Source: Gammaproteobacteria bacterium (GTDB lineage: Bacteria > Pseudomonadota > Gammaproteobacteria > Arenicellales > Poriferihabitantaceae). From it: a DNA stretch of 64,000 nt. The stretch covers positions 62,001 to 126,000 of the forward strand of contig JAUILZ010000011.1 of assembly GCA_030432755.1 (NCBI GenBank). Direction: 5' to 3'. Position 1 is the stretch's first letter; every line of letters starts with the position of its first letter. The notes beneath the pieces were generated by a model, which was not told the origin of the DNA, ran no database searches, and was given only the letters and a program-made list of their open reading frames with translations. The translations under genes were made by a program, and so were the position numbers. Of this stretch, positions 50,699 to 59,922 are shown piece by piece.

Positions 50699-52318
50699 AT
50701 GCAGTTCGACTTCATCATCGTCGGCGCGGGATCCGCGGGCTGCGTGCTCGCCAACCGATTGTCGGCGGACGGGCGTTTCAGCGTGCTCGTCCTGGAGGCG
50801 GGGGGCAGCGATCGACGCTTCTGGGTCCAGACCCCCATCGGTTACGGCAAGACGTTTTATGAGCCGTCGCTAAACTGGATGTATACCACCGAGCCGGATC
50901 CCGGCCTCGGCGGGCGCGAGAGCTACTGGCCCCGTGGAAAGGTACTGGGCGGTTCCAGTTCCATCAACGCCATGGTCTACATCCGCGGGCAGCACGCGGA
51001 CTTCGACGACTGGCGGGATCTCGGCAACGCGGGCTGGGGCTGGGATGACGTGCTGCCGTACTTCCGCCGTGCGGAGACCAGTTCCCGGGGCGGGGACACG
51101 TGGCGCGGCGACGGTGGCCCGCTATGGGTTAACGATGTCAGCGCCAGTTACCATCCATTGAACCGGCATTTCATCGACGCCGCGCTCGCCTGCGGACTGA
51201 CCGAAAACCCGGACTTCAACGGCGCCGACCAGGAGGGCGTGGGCCTCTACGAGATAACCGCCCGCGGCGGGCTTCGCATGTCCGCCGCGCGCGCCTACCT
51301 GCGGCCCGCGATGAAGCGCAGCAACCTCACCGTGCTCACCGGCGCCCATGCCAGCCGGGTACTGTTTTCGCAACGCCGGGCGCGGGGCGTGGAATTCCTC
51401 CACGATGGCGCCATTCGCCAGGCCGACGCGCGGCGCGAGGTAATTCTCTGTGGCGGCGCCATCAACTCGCCGCAGTTGCTGCAACTGTCGGGCATCGGGC
51501 CGGGCGAGCTGCTGCGGGAGCACGGCATCCCGGCATTGCATGCCAATGACGCCGTGGGCGCGCACCTGCAGGACCATCTCTGCGTCACGCATTACTATCG
51601 ATCGCGGGTGCCAACGCTCAATAACCGGCTGTCCCCGTGGTGGGGTAAGATGCTCGCCGGAATGCAGTACGTACTGTTTCGCAGCGGTCAGTTGTCCATT
51701 GGCGTGAACCAGGCCGGCGGATTCTTCCGCAGCAATCCCGACCGGCCGCGGCCGAACCTGCAGCTTTACTTCTGCCCGATGACCTATACGAAGGCTCCCC
51801 CCGGAACGCGTCCGTTGATGCGCCCGGATCCGTTCCCGGCCTTTCTCAACGGCGTGAGCCAGTGCCGACCCACCAGCCGGGGATGGCTAGGTATCCGGTC
51901 GCCGGACCCGCTCGCGCCGATGAAGATCGCGCCCAATTACCTGTCCACCGAAGAGGATCAACGGGAAATGGTGGAGGGCGTGCGTTTCCTGCGCCGCCTC
52001 GCGGCCACCCCGCCACTTGCGGATATCGTCGAGTCGGAATATGAACCGGGCCTCGCGGTAGACGGCGACGAGGCGTTGCTCGAGGATATCCGCCAGCGCG
52101 CGGACACGGTATTCCACCCGACCAGCACCTGCCGCATGGGTCCGGATCCGTCCTCCACGGTGGTGGACGAACGACTCCGGGTACATGGCGTCGAGGCGCT
52201 CCGGGTGGCGGACGCCTCCATCTTTCCCACGGTGACATCCGGGAATACCAACGCACCGACGATCATGGTGGGGGAAAAGGCGTCGGACCTCGTCCTCGCC
52301 GACTGCGGTATGAAGTGA
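50699..52318 (+). CDS. GMC-family FAD oxidoreductase (choline-dehydrogenase-like)
   Basis: 539 residues. The FAD motif is DFIIVGAGSAGCVLANRLSA at the N-terminus. GMC signatures are WPRGKVLGGSSSINAMVYIR and GAINSPQLLQLSGIGPG. The catalytic His lies in FHPTSTCRMG and the Asn/His region in VTSGNTNAPTIM. It oxidises a primary or secondary alcohol to an aldehyde or ketone. BetA is one member, but the family is broad and the neighbours (a class III aminotransferase, convergent) do not prove choline as the substrate. Confidence 0.88.
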   Translation: MQFDFIIVGAGSAGCVLANRLSADGRFSVLVLEAGGSDRRFWVQTPIGYGKTFYEPSLNWMYTTEPDPGLGGRESYWPRGKVLGGSSSINAMVYIRGQHADFDDWRDLGNAGWGWDDVLPYFRRAETSSRGGDTWRGDGGPLWVNDVSASYHPLNRHFIDAALACGLTENPDFNGADQEGVGLYEITARGGLRMSAARAYLRPAMKRSNLTVLTGAHASRVLFSQRRARGVEFLHDGAIRQADARREVILCGGAINSPQLLQLSGIGPGELLREHGIPALHANDAVGAHLQDHLCVTHYYRSRVPTLNNRLSPWWGKMLAGMQYVLFRSGQLSIGVNQAGGFFRSNPDRPRPNLQLYFCPMTYTKAPPGTRPLMRPDPFPAFLNGVSQCRPTSRGWLGIRSPDPLAPMKIAPNYLSTEEDQREMVEGVRFLRRLAATPPLADIVESEYEPGLAVDGDEALLEDIRQRADTVFHPTSTCRMGPDPSSTVVDERLRVHGVEALRVADASIFPTVTSGNTNAPTIMVGEKASDLVLADCGMK

Positions 52319-52338
52319 ATCGCGACGTCAGTCGCGAT
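52319..52338. terminator. Perfect 8-bp hairpin between convergent genes
   Basis: ATCGCGAC (52319-52326) pairs with GTCGCGAT (52331-52338) around a GTCA loop. It begins at the base after the GMC stop and ends 5 bp before the end of the aminotransferase gene on the other strand. It is well placed as a bidirectional terminator, but no T-run follows. Confidence 0.45.
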
Positions 52339-52343
52339 CCGGA

Positions 52344-53624
52344 TCACATCCCGGCCAGCACCTGGTCGATGGCCGCCACCGCGATATCGGCATGCGAGCG
52401 GTCAAAGGGCAGCGGGGGACGAATCTTGAGCACGTTTCCGTGTCGTCCGGTGATATGGGTGAGAATGCCCTCTTCGGCAAGCCGCGTGGTGATGCGACCG
52501 AGCGCTTCCCTGGACAAAGGCTCCCGGGAGTCGTGATCAGCAACCAGGTCGAGACCAAGAAACATCCCCCTGCCCTTTACCGCGCCGATCACGTCATGCT
52601 TCCGCGCGAGATCTTCCAGCGCCGAATGGAGGTAGGCGCCGCTGTCCGCGACGCGGGCGCGCAGGCCCTCGCTCTCGATCACGTCCAGCACGGCGAGGCC
52701 CGCTGCCGCCGATACCGGGTTACCCCCGAAAGTGTTGAAATAGCTTGTGCGGCTGGCGAATTCGCGGGCGATGTCGGGCGTTGTAACCACGGCGGCGAGC
52801 GGATGGCCGTTGCCCGAGGGTTTGCCCAGGGTGACGATGTCCGGGACGATGCCGTATGCCTCGAATCCCCACCAGTCACCGGTGCGGCAATGCCCGGACT
52901 GGACCTCGTCGGCGATCACCAGGCCGCCCGCGGCGCGCACCCTTTCGCACAGGCCGCGCACGTAGTCGGCATGGGGTGACAGCGGTCCGGGAGCATCCCA
53001 GACGCTGTCGAGCATCACCGCGGCCGGGCGGTGTCCCGCGTCCTCCAGCCTGGCGAGGGCCTCGCCTGCATTGGCGAGATAGTTTGCCACCACGTCGGCG
53101 TCATTGCCGCGAAACGGCCCACGGTAAGCATCCGGCGGCTCCATCACCGCGAGCCAGTCCGGGCGCTCGTCGGCGGGATAGGCATCGGTGGACAGCGCCT
53201 TCACCAGCAGGGAATTGCCGTGATAGGAAGCCTCCGTCACCAGCGCGCCCCGGTTGCCCGTCACCCGGCGCGCGATCTGCATGGCGAGGTCGTTGGCCTC
53301 GGTGCCGGTGCAGACGAACATGCAGGTGTTCAGGTCCCCCGGCATCAATCCACCCAGGCGCTCCGCCAGCCGGACCACGTTCTCGTGCAGGTAGCGGGTG
53401 TGGGTATTGAGGGTCTGCATCTGTCGATACATCGCCTCCACCACGCGCGGATGGCAATGACCCACCGAGACCACGTTGTTGTAGCAGTCGAGGTAGCGCC
53501 TGCCGTCAGCGTCCCACAGCCAGACCCCTTCGCCACGCACGAGGTGCACCGGGCGGTCGTAGAACAGCTTGTAGGCGGGGCCCATGGCCGTCAGGCGGCG
53601 GGCCAGCAATGCATCTTTGGACAT
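52344..53624 (-). CDS. Class III PLP aminotransferase
   Basis: 426 residues from ATG 53624 ([11 protein letters not shown]); the frame runs further upstream, past the divergent pheA start, but those residues look non-coding. The PLP Lys is in [12 protein letters not shown], the phosphate/pyridine sites in [14 protein letters not shown] and [14 protein letters not shown]. The start [21 protein letters not shown] is typical of the AGXT2/phospho-lyase branch, which includes alanine-glyoxylate aminotransferases and ethanolamine-phosphate or hydroxylysine-phosphate lyases. The substrate is therefore an omega-amine or a beta-phospho-amine. It is convergent with the GMC gene and divergent from pheA. 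Confidence 0.87.
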   Translation of the reverse strand: MSKDALLARRLTAMGPAYKLFYDRPVHLVRGEGVWLWDADGRRYLDCYNNVVSVGHCHPRVVEAMYRQMQTLNTHTRYLHENVVRLAERLGGLMPGDLNTCMFVCTGTEANDLAMQIARRVTGNRGALVTEASYHGNSLLVKALSTDAYPADERPDWLAVMEPPDAYRGPFRGNDADVVANYLANAGEALARLEDAGHRPAAVMLDSVWDAPGPLSPHADYVRGLCERVRAAGGLVIADEVQSGHCRTGDWWGFEAYGIVPDIVTLGKPSGNGHPLAAVVTTPDIAREFASRTSYFNTFGGNPVSAAAGLAVLDVIESEGLRARVADSGAYLHSALEDLARKHDVIGAVKGRGMFLGLDLVADHDSREPLSREALGRITTRLAEEGILTHITGRHGNVLKIRPPLPFDRSHADIAVAAIDQVLAGM

Positions 53625-53775
53625 GGTTTGGCGCGCCGCGACCTGCGGCGGGGAGAGGGATGGGCGGGGCGATATTAAACCATTCGCCCGACACGGATAA
53701 GCGGGGAAAAGGTTGTTTCCCCGCCGGACATTGTTAATATCCCGCCCCCTGATCTCATTCCCGCCCCGAATCGGC

Positions 53776-54642
53776 ATGGCCGACCCGACAACAACCAACC
53801 GCATCGCCTTCCAGGGTGAGTTCGGCGCCAATTCCGACATGGCCTGCCGCGACATGTATCCGGACATGGAACCGCTGCCCTGCCGCACCTTCGAGGACGC
53901 GTTCAATGCGGTAAGCGAGGGTGAGGCGGACCTCGCGATGATCCCCATCGAGAACACCATCGCCGGCCGGGTGGCCGACATCCACTACCTGTTGCCGGAA
54001 TCGAACCTCTCCATCATCGGCGAATACTTCATGCCGATCCACTTCCAGTTGATGGTGAAGCCTGGAACGGCACTAGACGATATCCGTTCGGTACACAGCC
54101 ATATCCATGCCCTTGGCCAGTGTCGGCGCATCATCCGCCAGCGTGGCTGGCAATCCATCGTCGCCGGGGACACCGCTGGCGCGGCCAGGGAAGTGTCAGC
54201 CCAGGAGGACCCGTCGCGCGCCGCGATCGCGCCCGCGCTGGCGGCCGAACTCTACGGCATGGAAATCATCGAACGCGACATCGAGGACACCGTCGACAAC
54301 GTCACCCGCTTCGTGGTGCTGGCGCGGGAGCCGGCCCCGATCGGCCGCGACGACGCGGAACAGGTCGTCATCACCACCTTCGTGTTCAACGTGCGCAACC
54401 TGCCCGCCGCGCTCTACAAGGCCATGGGGGGCTTCGCCACCAACGGGGTCAACATGACCAAGCTGGAAAGCTACCAGCTCGAGGGCCATTTCACCGCGAC
54501 CCAGTTCTACGCGGACATCGAGGGCCATCCTGAAGACCCGGCGGTAGCGCGGGCGCTCGAGGAGCTGCGCTTCTTCTCCACCAAGGTACGTCTCCTCGGC
54601 GCCTACCCGGCGCATCCCTTCCGCGTCGCCCAGCGGCGCTGA
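53776..54642 (+). CDS. pheA: Prephenate dehydratase with ACT domain
   Basis: 288 residues from ATG 53776. The catalytic domain has RIAFQGEFGANSDMACRDMY, MIPIENTIAGRVADIHYLLP and the TRF motif in DNVTRFVVLARE. A C-terminal ACT domain (residues ~200-285) has GVNMTKLESYQLEGHFTATQ, where the ESRP phenylalanine site of enteric PheA reads ESYQ. It converts prephenate to phenylpyruvate for phenylalanine synthesis. There is no chorismate mutase domain. The ESYQ/ATQFYADIEGHPED form is typical of alphaproteobacterial enzymes. Confidence 0.92.
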   Translation: MADPTTTNRIAFQGEFGANSDMACRDMYPDMEPLPCRTFEDAFNAVSEGEADLAMIPIENTIAGRVADIHYLLPESNLSIIGEYFMPIHFQLMVKPGTALDDIRSVHSHIHALGQCRRIIRQRGWQSIVAGDTAGAAREVSAQEDPSRAAIAPALAAELYGMEIIERDIEDTVDNVTRFVVLAREPAPIGRDDAEQVVITTFVFNVRNLPAALYKAMGGFATNGVNMTKLESYQLEGHFTATQFYADIEGHPEDPAVARALEELRFFSTKVRLLGAYPAHPFRVAQRR

Positions 54643-54671
54643 ACACGCGGCGATTCGTCGCACGCGGACGC

Positions 54672-56324
54672 TCAGTCCGGGGCGTCTTCCCCCACACCGG
54701 CGTCGCCGAATTCCCGCGCAACGAAACGCAGCGACTGCCAGGCGGTTCGCCGTGGTCGACGGCGGCGAAGCGGCGCTCGCAGAAACCGGTTGAGTCCCCG
54801 GGCAAGTATCGCCGCCGCCGGTCCACCCAGGCGTTCCGCTTCCTCGCGCACGGCCACGGTGGTCTTCAGCAGATGCACGGCGACGATGTATTCCCCCTGG
54901 CCGTGATTCAGTGCGGACTCGAGCGCGCTGTCGAGCACCTCTTTCGGATCCCGGATCTCGTCTTCAGCAGCGGGATCATCAGTCATTGCCGGCACGGTAT
55001 GGGAGGCATTGCGCCCGGCGAAGCAGGCCATCTGGAGAAGGCCCCGCGGCCATAACTCGGGGAAGCGGCTGCACTGACGCTGCACCGCGTTGGCAAAGGT
55101 GAGCCCGTGGGTGAAGTCGAGCCAGCCCACGTTGCCCGATACCGGCACCCGCACCCTGTCCTGGGATTCGTAGTCAAAATGCAGTAGGTTCCAGGTATTG
55201 GCGAGCAACAGTTCGCGGTAGAGGTCTTCCTCCGGGGCGCAGCGGCAGGCCAGCGTCCGGGCGAGTGACGAGCGGATGCCGAGGCCGCGCCAGTCGACGG
55301 CCGCCGGCATCTCGACCTTGCCGGGCTCGTCCCAGCGCCCCAGCGCCTCGGCGTAGTCGCGGAACTCGGGGATGCGATCCTCGCGGCTGGCGAATATCAG
55401 GGAGCGCACCAGGGAAAGCATTAGTGGTTCGGTTACTGACGGACCCAGCAGTTCAATCAGCTGGCCAGCCTTGGCAACGTAGATCAGTGAGTGTCCGAAG
55501 TCCTGGTAGTGGGCCAGGGCCGCGCACGTAAGCGCCTTTTCGAGGTCGGCGTATCCAAGACCCGCGCCGAGGGCGCCACGAATACAGGCAATTGCCGTGG
55601 CCTCGTCCTCGTCTTCCATCGCCGTGGTGAACACCGCCTCGTCCCAGGGCCGTTTGTCGACTGGATAGGGGTAGTCCGCCTCGCGGCGGGTATCGAAGGC
55701 GGCATGGGCCACGGGTTCCACCAGGCAGACCAGCTGTCTCTCGGCATCTCCGGGGTATTCGTGATACAGGGTGAGCCAGTCCGCCATCCCGGCATAAGCG
55801 TGGGTCCAGCCGAATTCCATGCGTTGCCAGGACCACTTGATCGCCATCCTTGCCGCGTCCAGCGGATCTCCACCAAGTCGAACGAGGCGCGCGATCTCGC
55901 GTGCAATGCGATCGTAGGACTCGTCCGCGAATGCCGCCCGCAGGTTGTCCGTGACCTGGCGCAGGCGCTCTGATGGAGGTGGTTCGGCGAGGTCGACCCA
56001 GATTTCATCACCGCGTAGCGCCACCGGGTAAACCGCGAGGCGGTCGCCGCCATACAGGTTGTCCCCGGTCTCAAGATCGAATTTCCAGTTGTGCCAGTTG
56101 CAGGTCAGTGTGCAGCGCCCCGACAGGTTGCCTTCGGAGAGGGGATAACCCTCGTGGGGGCAGAGATCGTTGCAAGCGTAGATCTTGCCGTCGCGGTCGA
56201 ACAGCGCGATCCGCCGGCCGTGTACGCGCACCCGGTATACGCCGCCGGGCGGCAGTTCGGCACGTGGCGCGGCGAAATGCCAGGTGGACTCGGTTGATTC
56301 GGCGGATGCGACTTGCTCAGGCAT
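54672..56324 (-). CDS. Rieske ferredoxin domain fused to a large helical domain (SoxR-controlled)
   Basis: 550 residues. Residues ~14-115 are a Rieske [2Fe-2S] domain with C55-P-H57 and C75-N-W-H78. The remaining ~430 residues are mostly helical with many conserved-looking His/Trp/Glu, such as WSWQRMEFGWTHAYAGMADW and HYQDFGHSLIYVAKAG. This tail may be related to questin-oxidase-like proteins, but I cannot confirm that. No signal peptide. The gene starts 29 bp from a SoxR-type promoter (56353-56383) and is divergent from soxR, so it is probably induced by redox-cycling compounds. It may oxidise or detoxify such compounds. Confidence 0.75.
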   Translation of the reverse strand: MPEQVASAESTESTWHFAAPRAELPPGGVYRVRVHGRRIALFDRDGKIYACNDLCPHEGYPLSEGNLSGRCTLTCNWHNWKFDLETGDNLYGGDRLAVYPVALRGDEIWVDLAEPPPSERLRQVTDNLRAAFADESYDRIAREIARLVRLGGDPLDAARMAIKWSWQRMEFGWTHAYAGMADWLTLYHEYPGDAERQLVCLVEPVAHAAFDTRREADYPYPVDKRPWDEAVFTTAMEDEDEATAIACIRGALGAGLGYADLEKALTCAALAHYQDFGHSLIYVAKAGQLIELLGPSVTEPLMLSLVRSLIFASREDRIPEFRDYAEALGRWDEPGKVEMPAAVDWRGLGIRSSLARTLACRCAPEEDLYRELLLANTWNLLHFDYESQDRVRVPVSGNVGWLDFTHGLTFANAVQRQCSRFPELWPRGLLQMACFAGRNASHTVPAMTDDPAAEDEIRDPKEVLDSALESALNHGQGEYIVAVHLLKTTVAVREEAERLGGPAAAILARGLNRFLRAPLRRRRPRRTAWQSLRFVAREFGDAGVGEDAPD

Positions 56325-56352
56325 GGACAGGCTCCGGTGAACGGTTCGGTCA

Positions 56353-56383
56353 AGAATAAAAGTTCAAGTAAACTTGAAGTCAA
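56353..56383 (-). promoter_or_regulatory. SoxR box inside a 19-bp-spacer promoter
   Basis: TTCAAGTAAACTTGAA at 56363-56378 matches the core of the E. coli soxS operator CCTCAAGTTAACTTGAGG. On the minus strand it sits between a -35 TTGACT (56383-56378) and a -10 TATTCT (56358-56353) spaced 19 bp, the over-long spacing used by MerR-family activators. This promoter faces the Rieske-fusion gene. soxR lies on the other side, so SoxR probably also controls itself. Confidence 0.85.
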
Positions 56384-56402
56384 CCGGTTGACCCATTTTG
56401 CC

Positions 56403-56849
56403 ATGAATAATTCAGCACCCTTTCTGACCATCGGCCAGGCAGCCGCGCGCTGCGGAGTCTCCACCGCCACGCTGCGGTTCTACGAGGAACGCGGACTGAT
56501 CCAGGCCGAGCGCGGCGCCGGCGGGCAGCGCCGGATCCACCGGGCGATGCTGCGGCGCATTTCCATCATCCGCGTGGCCCAGACCCTGGGTTTCAGCCTG
56601 GCGGAAATCGGCGAGGCGCTGGACACCCTGCCCCGCTTCCGCACCCCGACGAAACGCGACTGGCAGCGCCTGTCGCGTCATTGGCGGACGGAATTGCAGC
56701 GCCGGATCGAGGGCATGGAGCGGCTCCGCGACCAGCTCGACGGCTGCATCGGCTGCGGCTGCCTGTCGATGAAGAACTGCGCGCTCTACAACCCGGGGGA
56801 CCGGGAGGGTGCCGTTGGATCGGGACCCGGTATCCTCATGGGGCGCTAG
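56403..56849 (+). CDS. soxR: Redox-sensing MerR-family regulator SoxR
   Basis: 148 residues from ATG 56403. An N-terminal winged-helix domain (LTIGQAAARCGVSTATLRFY), a coiled-coil dimer helix, and the [2Fe-2S] cysteines C115, C118, C120 and C126 in CIGCGCLSMKNC, identical in spacing to E. coli SoxR. It is activated by oxidation of the cluster by redox-cycling drugs. The neighbouring Rieske-fusion gene has the only SoxR box I see in the window; no soxS is present, so SoxR acts directly on its target as in pseudomonads. Confidence 0.95.
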   Translation: MNNSAPFLTIGQAAARCGVSTATLRFYEERGLIQAERGAGGQRRIHRAMLRRISIIRVAQTLGFSLAEIGEALDTLPRFRTPTKRDWQRLSRHWRTELQRRIEGMERLRDQLDGCIGCGCLSMKNCALYNPGDREGAVGSGPGILMGR

Positions 56850-57077
56850 TCGCGTTACCCCGGTATCGGGCAGTTCGCGTCGTCACTGAAAATGACCCGG
56901 TGCGGCTCTCCTAGTGGGTCATGCAGGCACCGATCGCGTAAAATCCCTCGATCCCGTGGCAGATATCCACGCCGGGAAACCGCATCAAGGCGCCAGCATG
57001 ACCTCCAACCATTTGTATCCGATCGACGGTGCAAGGCCGATCCGCCACCGAACAGGGTTGACCACGCCGATTCCCCG

Positions 57078-58448
57078 ATGAACCGATCACCGGATTCCCC
57101 GGGTGAGGCCGGAGCGAAGCGTTCCCACCTGTTCTACCAGACCCGCCTGCGCCGCCCGACCCTGGACCGCGCCGAGGGCGTCTACATGTGGGACACCAGC
57201 GGCAAGCAGTATCTCGACGGCTCGTCCGGCGCCATGGTGTGCAACATCGGCCATTCCAATCCACGCGTGCTCGCGGCGATGCGCGCGCAGATGGAGAAGT
57301 CCACCTTCGGCTACCGGCTGCATTTCGAGACCGAGCCGGCGGAACGCCTCGCGACCCGCTCGGCGGAACTCATGCCGCCGGGCCTCGACCGGCTATTCTT
57401 CGTCTCCGGCGGTTCCGAGGCAGTGGAAAGCGCCATCAAGATGGCGCGCCAGTACGCGCTCGCCATCGGCCAGCCACAGCGCTATCGGGTCATCTCGCGC
57501 TACCCGAGCTACCACGGCTCCACCCTGGGCGCCCTCGGCTGCACCGGCTATACACCGATGACCGCACCGTTCGCGCCCATGATCCACGAGTCGCCGCGCA
57601 TCCCGTCGCCCACCTGCTACCTCGACCGCGACGATCTCGACGAGGTGGCGCGAGGGCGACGCTACGCCGACATGCTGGAGGCGGAGATCCTGCACCAGGG
57701 CGCGGACACCGTGCTCGCCTTCATCGTCGAGCCGGTGGGCGGCGCCTCCACCGGCGCGCTGGTGCCGCCCGTCGGCTACATGGAACGCATCCGCGAGATC
57801 TGCACGCGTTACGGGGTTCTGCTGATTTACGACGAGGTCATGACCGGCGGCGGCCGCACCGGGAAATTCCTCGCCGCCGAGCACTGGGACGCGACGCCCG
57901 ACATCGTCGTGCTCTCCAAGGGTTATGCCGCGGGCTACATGCCCCTCGGCGGCATGGCGGCGCGTAATGACATGGTGGAAGCGGTGCTCGCCCACGGTGG
58001 CTTCATCCACGGATACACCTATGCCGGCAACCCGCTCGCCTGCGCCACCGGGCTCGCGGTGATCGACGAGATCTTTGCCCAGGACATGATGGGAAATGCC
58101 GAAAGCGCCGGCGCGCGCCTCAAGGGCGAACTGGCGGCGCTGATGGACGACTACGCCTTCATCGGCGACGTGCGCGGCATGGGCCTGTTGCTGGCCTTCG
58201 AGCTGGTGGCGGAGCGCGCGTCCATGGACCCGTTGCCGAAGGAGCTGAACGCCTTCAACACCCTGGTGGACCTCGCCTACGACGAGGGCCTCATCATCTA
58301 CTCCCGTCGCACGCGGGGCGGTCTCGCCGGCGATCACTTCCTCGTCTGCCCGCCGATGATCGTCACCGATGGCCATATCGACGAGATCATGGGCAAGCTG
58401 CGCCGCGCGCTGGACCGTTTCGCCGACACCGCCGGACTGGACCGCTAA
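57078..58448 (+). CDS. Class III PLP aminotransferase, candidate N6-acetyl-beta-lysine transaminase
   Basis: 456 residues from ATG 57078. PLP features: FVSGGSEAVESAIKMARQYA, LLIYDEVMTGGGRTGKF, and the Schiff-base Lys in VVLSKGYAAGYMPLGG. The YMWDTSGKQYLDGSSGAMVC start is typical of omega-amino-acid and beta-amino-acid transaminases. It is the first gene of a five-gene operon, 16 bp before BKACE. A transaminase acting on a beta-amino acid would give the beta-keto acid that BKACE enzymes cleave; with the acetyltransferase and deacetylase downstream, N6-acetyl-beta-lysine is my best guess. Other beta-amino acids are possible. Confidence 0.85.
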   Translation: MNRSPDSPGEAGAKRSHLFYQTRLRRPTLDRAEGVYMWDTSGKQYLDGSSGAMVCNIGHSNPRVLAAMRAQMEKSTFGYRLHFETEPAERLATRSAELMPPGLDRLFFVSGGSEAVESAIKMARQYALAIGQPQRYRVISRYPSYHGSTLGALGCTGYTPMTAPFAPMIHESPRIPSPTCYLDRDDLDEVARGRRYADMLEAEILHQGADTVLAFIVEPVGGASTGALVPPVGYMERIREICTRYGVLLIYDEVMTGGGRTGKFLAAEHWDATPDIVVLSKGYAAGYMPLGGMAARNDMVEAVLAHGGFIHGYTYAGNPLACATGLAVIDEIFAQDMMGNAESAGARLKGELAALMDDYAFIGDVRGMGLLLAFELVAERASMDPLPKELNAFNTLVDLAYDEGLIIYSRRTRGGLAGDHFLVCPPMIVTDGHIDEIMGKLRRALDRFADTAGLDR

Positions 58449-58464
58449 CTGACAAACCAACACC

Positions 58465-59391
58465 ATGTCGAAGATCATCATCACCTGCGCCGTCACGGGC
58501 TCCATCCACACCCCCACGATGACGCCGCACCTGCCCATCACCCCGGAGGAAATCGCCGCCGACGGTATCCGCGCCGCGAAGGCGGGCGCCACCATCCTCC
58601 ATATGCACGCGCGCAACCCGGAGAACGGCCACCCGTCCGCGGACCCGGCGCTGTTCATGGAATTCCTCGGTCCGATCAGCGAGTCCTGTGACGCCATCGC
58701 CAACCTCACCACCGGCGGCAGCGCCATCATGACCCTCGATGAGCGCCTCGCCGGCCCGCTGCAGGCGGAACCCGAGATGTGTTCGCTCAACCTCGGCTCG
58801 ATGAATTTCGGCCTATTCCCGGTGGCGCAGAAGTACGACGAGTGGAAGTACGAATGGGAGAAACCGTTCCTCGAGAACACCCGCGACATGATCTTCAAGA
58901 ACACGTTCAAGGACATCGAGACCATCTTCGAGAAGATGGGTCGCGAGCGCGGCGCGAGGTTCGAGTTCGAGTGTTACGACGTGGGGCATCTCTACACCCT
59001 GGCGCATTTCGCTGATCGCGGGCTCATCGACCCGCCATTCTTCATCCAGTTTGTATTCGGCGTGCTCGGTGGCATCGGCGCCGACGTTGACAACCTCGTG
59101 CACATGAAACGCATCGCCGACAAGCTGTTCGGCGACCGCTTTCTCTTTTCCGTGCTCGCGGCCGGACGCCACCAGATGCCGCTCACCACCGCCGCGGCCA
59201 CCCTGGGCGGTCACGTCAGGGTCGGGCTCGAGGACAGCATCTACATCGCCAGGGGCAAGCTCGCTACCTCCAACGCCGACCAGGTGGCAAAGATCCGCGG
59301 CATCGTAGAGGCGCTCGGGCGCGAGGTGGCGACGCCGGCCGAGGCGCGCGGGATGCTGGGACTCAAGGGGCGGGAAAAGACCGCGTTCTGA
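58465..59391 (+). CDS. Beta-keto acid cleavage enzyme (BKACE, DUF849)
   Basis: 308 residues. It has the zinc motif H46-M-H48 in ILHMHARNPENG and the family blocks NLTTGGS, CSLNLGSMNFG, FVFGVLGGIGA and VLAAGRHQMPL, ending with HVRVGLEDSIYIARGKLA. BKACE enzymes cleave a beta-keto acid with acetyl-CoA to give acetoacetate and a CoA ester. The founding member acts on 3-keto-5-aminohexanoate. Here the likely substrate is the product of the upstream transaminase, possibly 3-keto-6-acetamidohexanoate. Confidence 0.93.
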   Translation: MSKIIITCAVTGSIHTPTMTPHLPITPEEIAADGIRAAKAGATILHMHARNPENGHPSADPALFMEFLGPISESCDAIANLTTGGSAIMTLDERLAGPLQAEPEMCSLNLGSMNFGLFPVAQKYDEWKYEWEKPFLENTRDMIFKNTFKDIETIFEKMGRERGARFEFECYDVGHLYTLAHFADRGLIDPPFFIQFVFGVLGGIGADVDNLVHMKRIADKLFGDRFLFSVLAAGRHQMPLTTAAATLGGHVRVGLEDSIYIARGKLATSNADQVAKIRGIVEALGREVATPAEARGMLGLKGREKTAF

Positions 59392-59411
59392 TCCCGAGTC
59401 GACGCATACCA

Positions 59412-59894
59412 GTGTCCAAAGTCGAGATCCGTGCCGCCACGCCGGACGACGTGCCCGTCATGCACCGACTGCTCGGCGAGCTGGCGGACTTTGTCGGCGA
59501 CAGTGAACAGTACACCGGCAACGTGAATTCCTTTCGCCGCCATGGTTTCGGCCCCGATCGCATCTTCCACACCCTGCTCGCCGAGGAGTCGGGCAATGCC
59601 GTGGGCCTGGTGAACTACTTCCCGGAATACTCCACCTGGCTTGGTACGCCGGGTGTCTATATCCTCGACCTGGTGGTATCCCGGGGCGCGCGTGGCGGTG
59701 GCCTCGGCCGCGCGCTGCTGCGCGAGACCATGACGCAGGCCGCCGCGGCCTGGGACGCGAGGTATGTCCGCCTCGGGGTACATGGTCACAATGAGAGCGC
59801 GATGCGTTTCTACCGCGGCCTCGGGTTTCGCGAATCCGCCGGCGAGTCGGTACTGATCGCCGATGCGTCTGCGCTCGCAAAGCCGACTGCATGA
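59412..59894 (+). CDS. SSAT-like GNAT N-acetyltransferase
   Basis: 160 residues, GTG start 20 bp after BKACE. It follows the spermidine/spermine and thialysine acetyltransferase layout: IRAATPDDVPVMHRLLGEL, NYFPEYSTWLGTPGVYILDL and RGGGLGRALLRE, the acetyl-CoA loop, ending MRFYRGLGFRE. SSAT2-type enzymes acetylate the epsilon-amino group of thialysine and lysine analogues, which suits N6-acetylation of beta-lysine. It could instead acetylate a polyamine. Gene order places it directly before the deacetylase. Confidence 0.87.
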   Translation: MSKVEIRAATPDDVPVMHRLLGELADFVGDSEQYTGNVNSFRRHGFGPDRIFHTLLAEESGNAVGLVNYFPEYSTWLGTPGVYILDLVVSRGARGGGLGRALLRETMTQAAAAWDARYVRLGVHGHNESAMRFYRGLGFRESAGESVLIADASALAKPTA

Positions 59895-59922
59895 TGCGAA
59901 CCGACTTGTCGAAAACAGCGCC

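Noticed and set aside
57393..58925. 510-codon minus-strand frame across the aminotransferase and BKACE genes
   Set aside because: It spans two well-supported plus-strand genes and has no recognisable domain.
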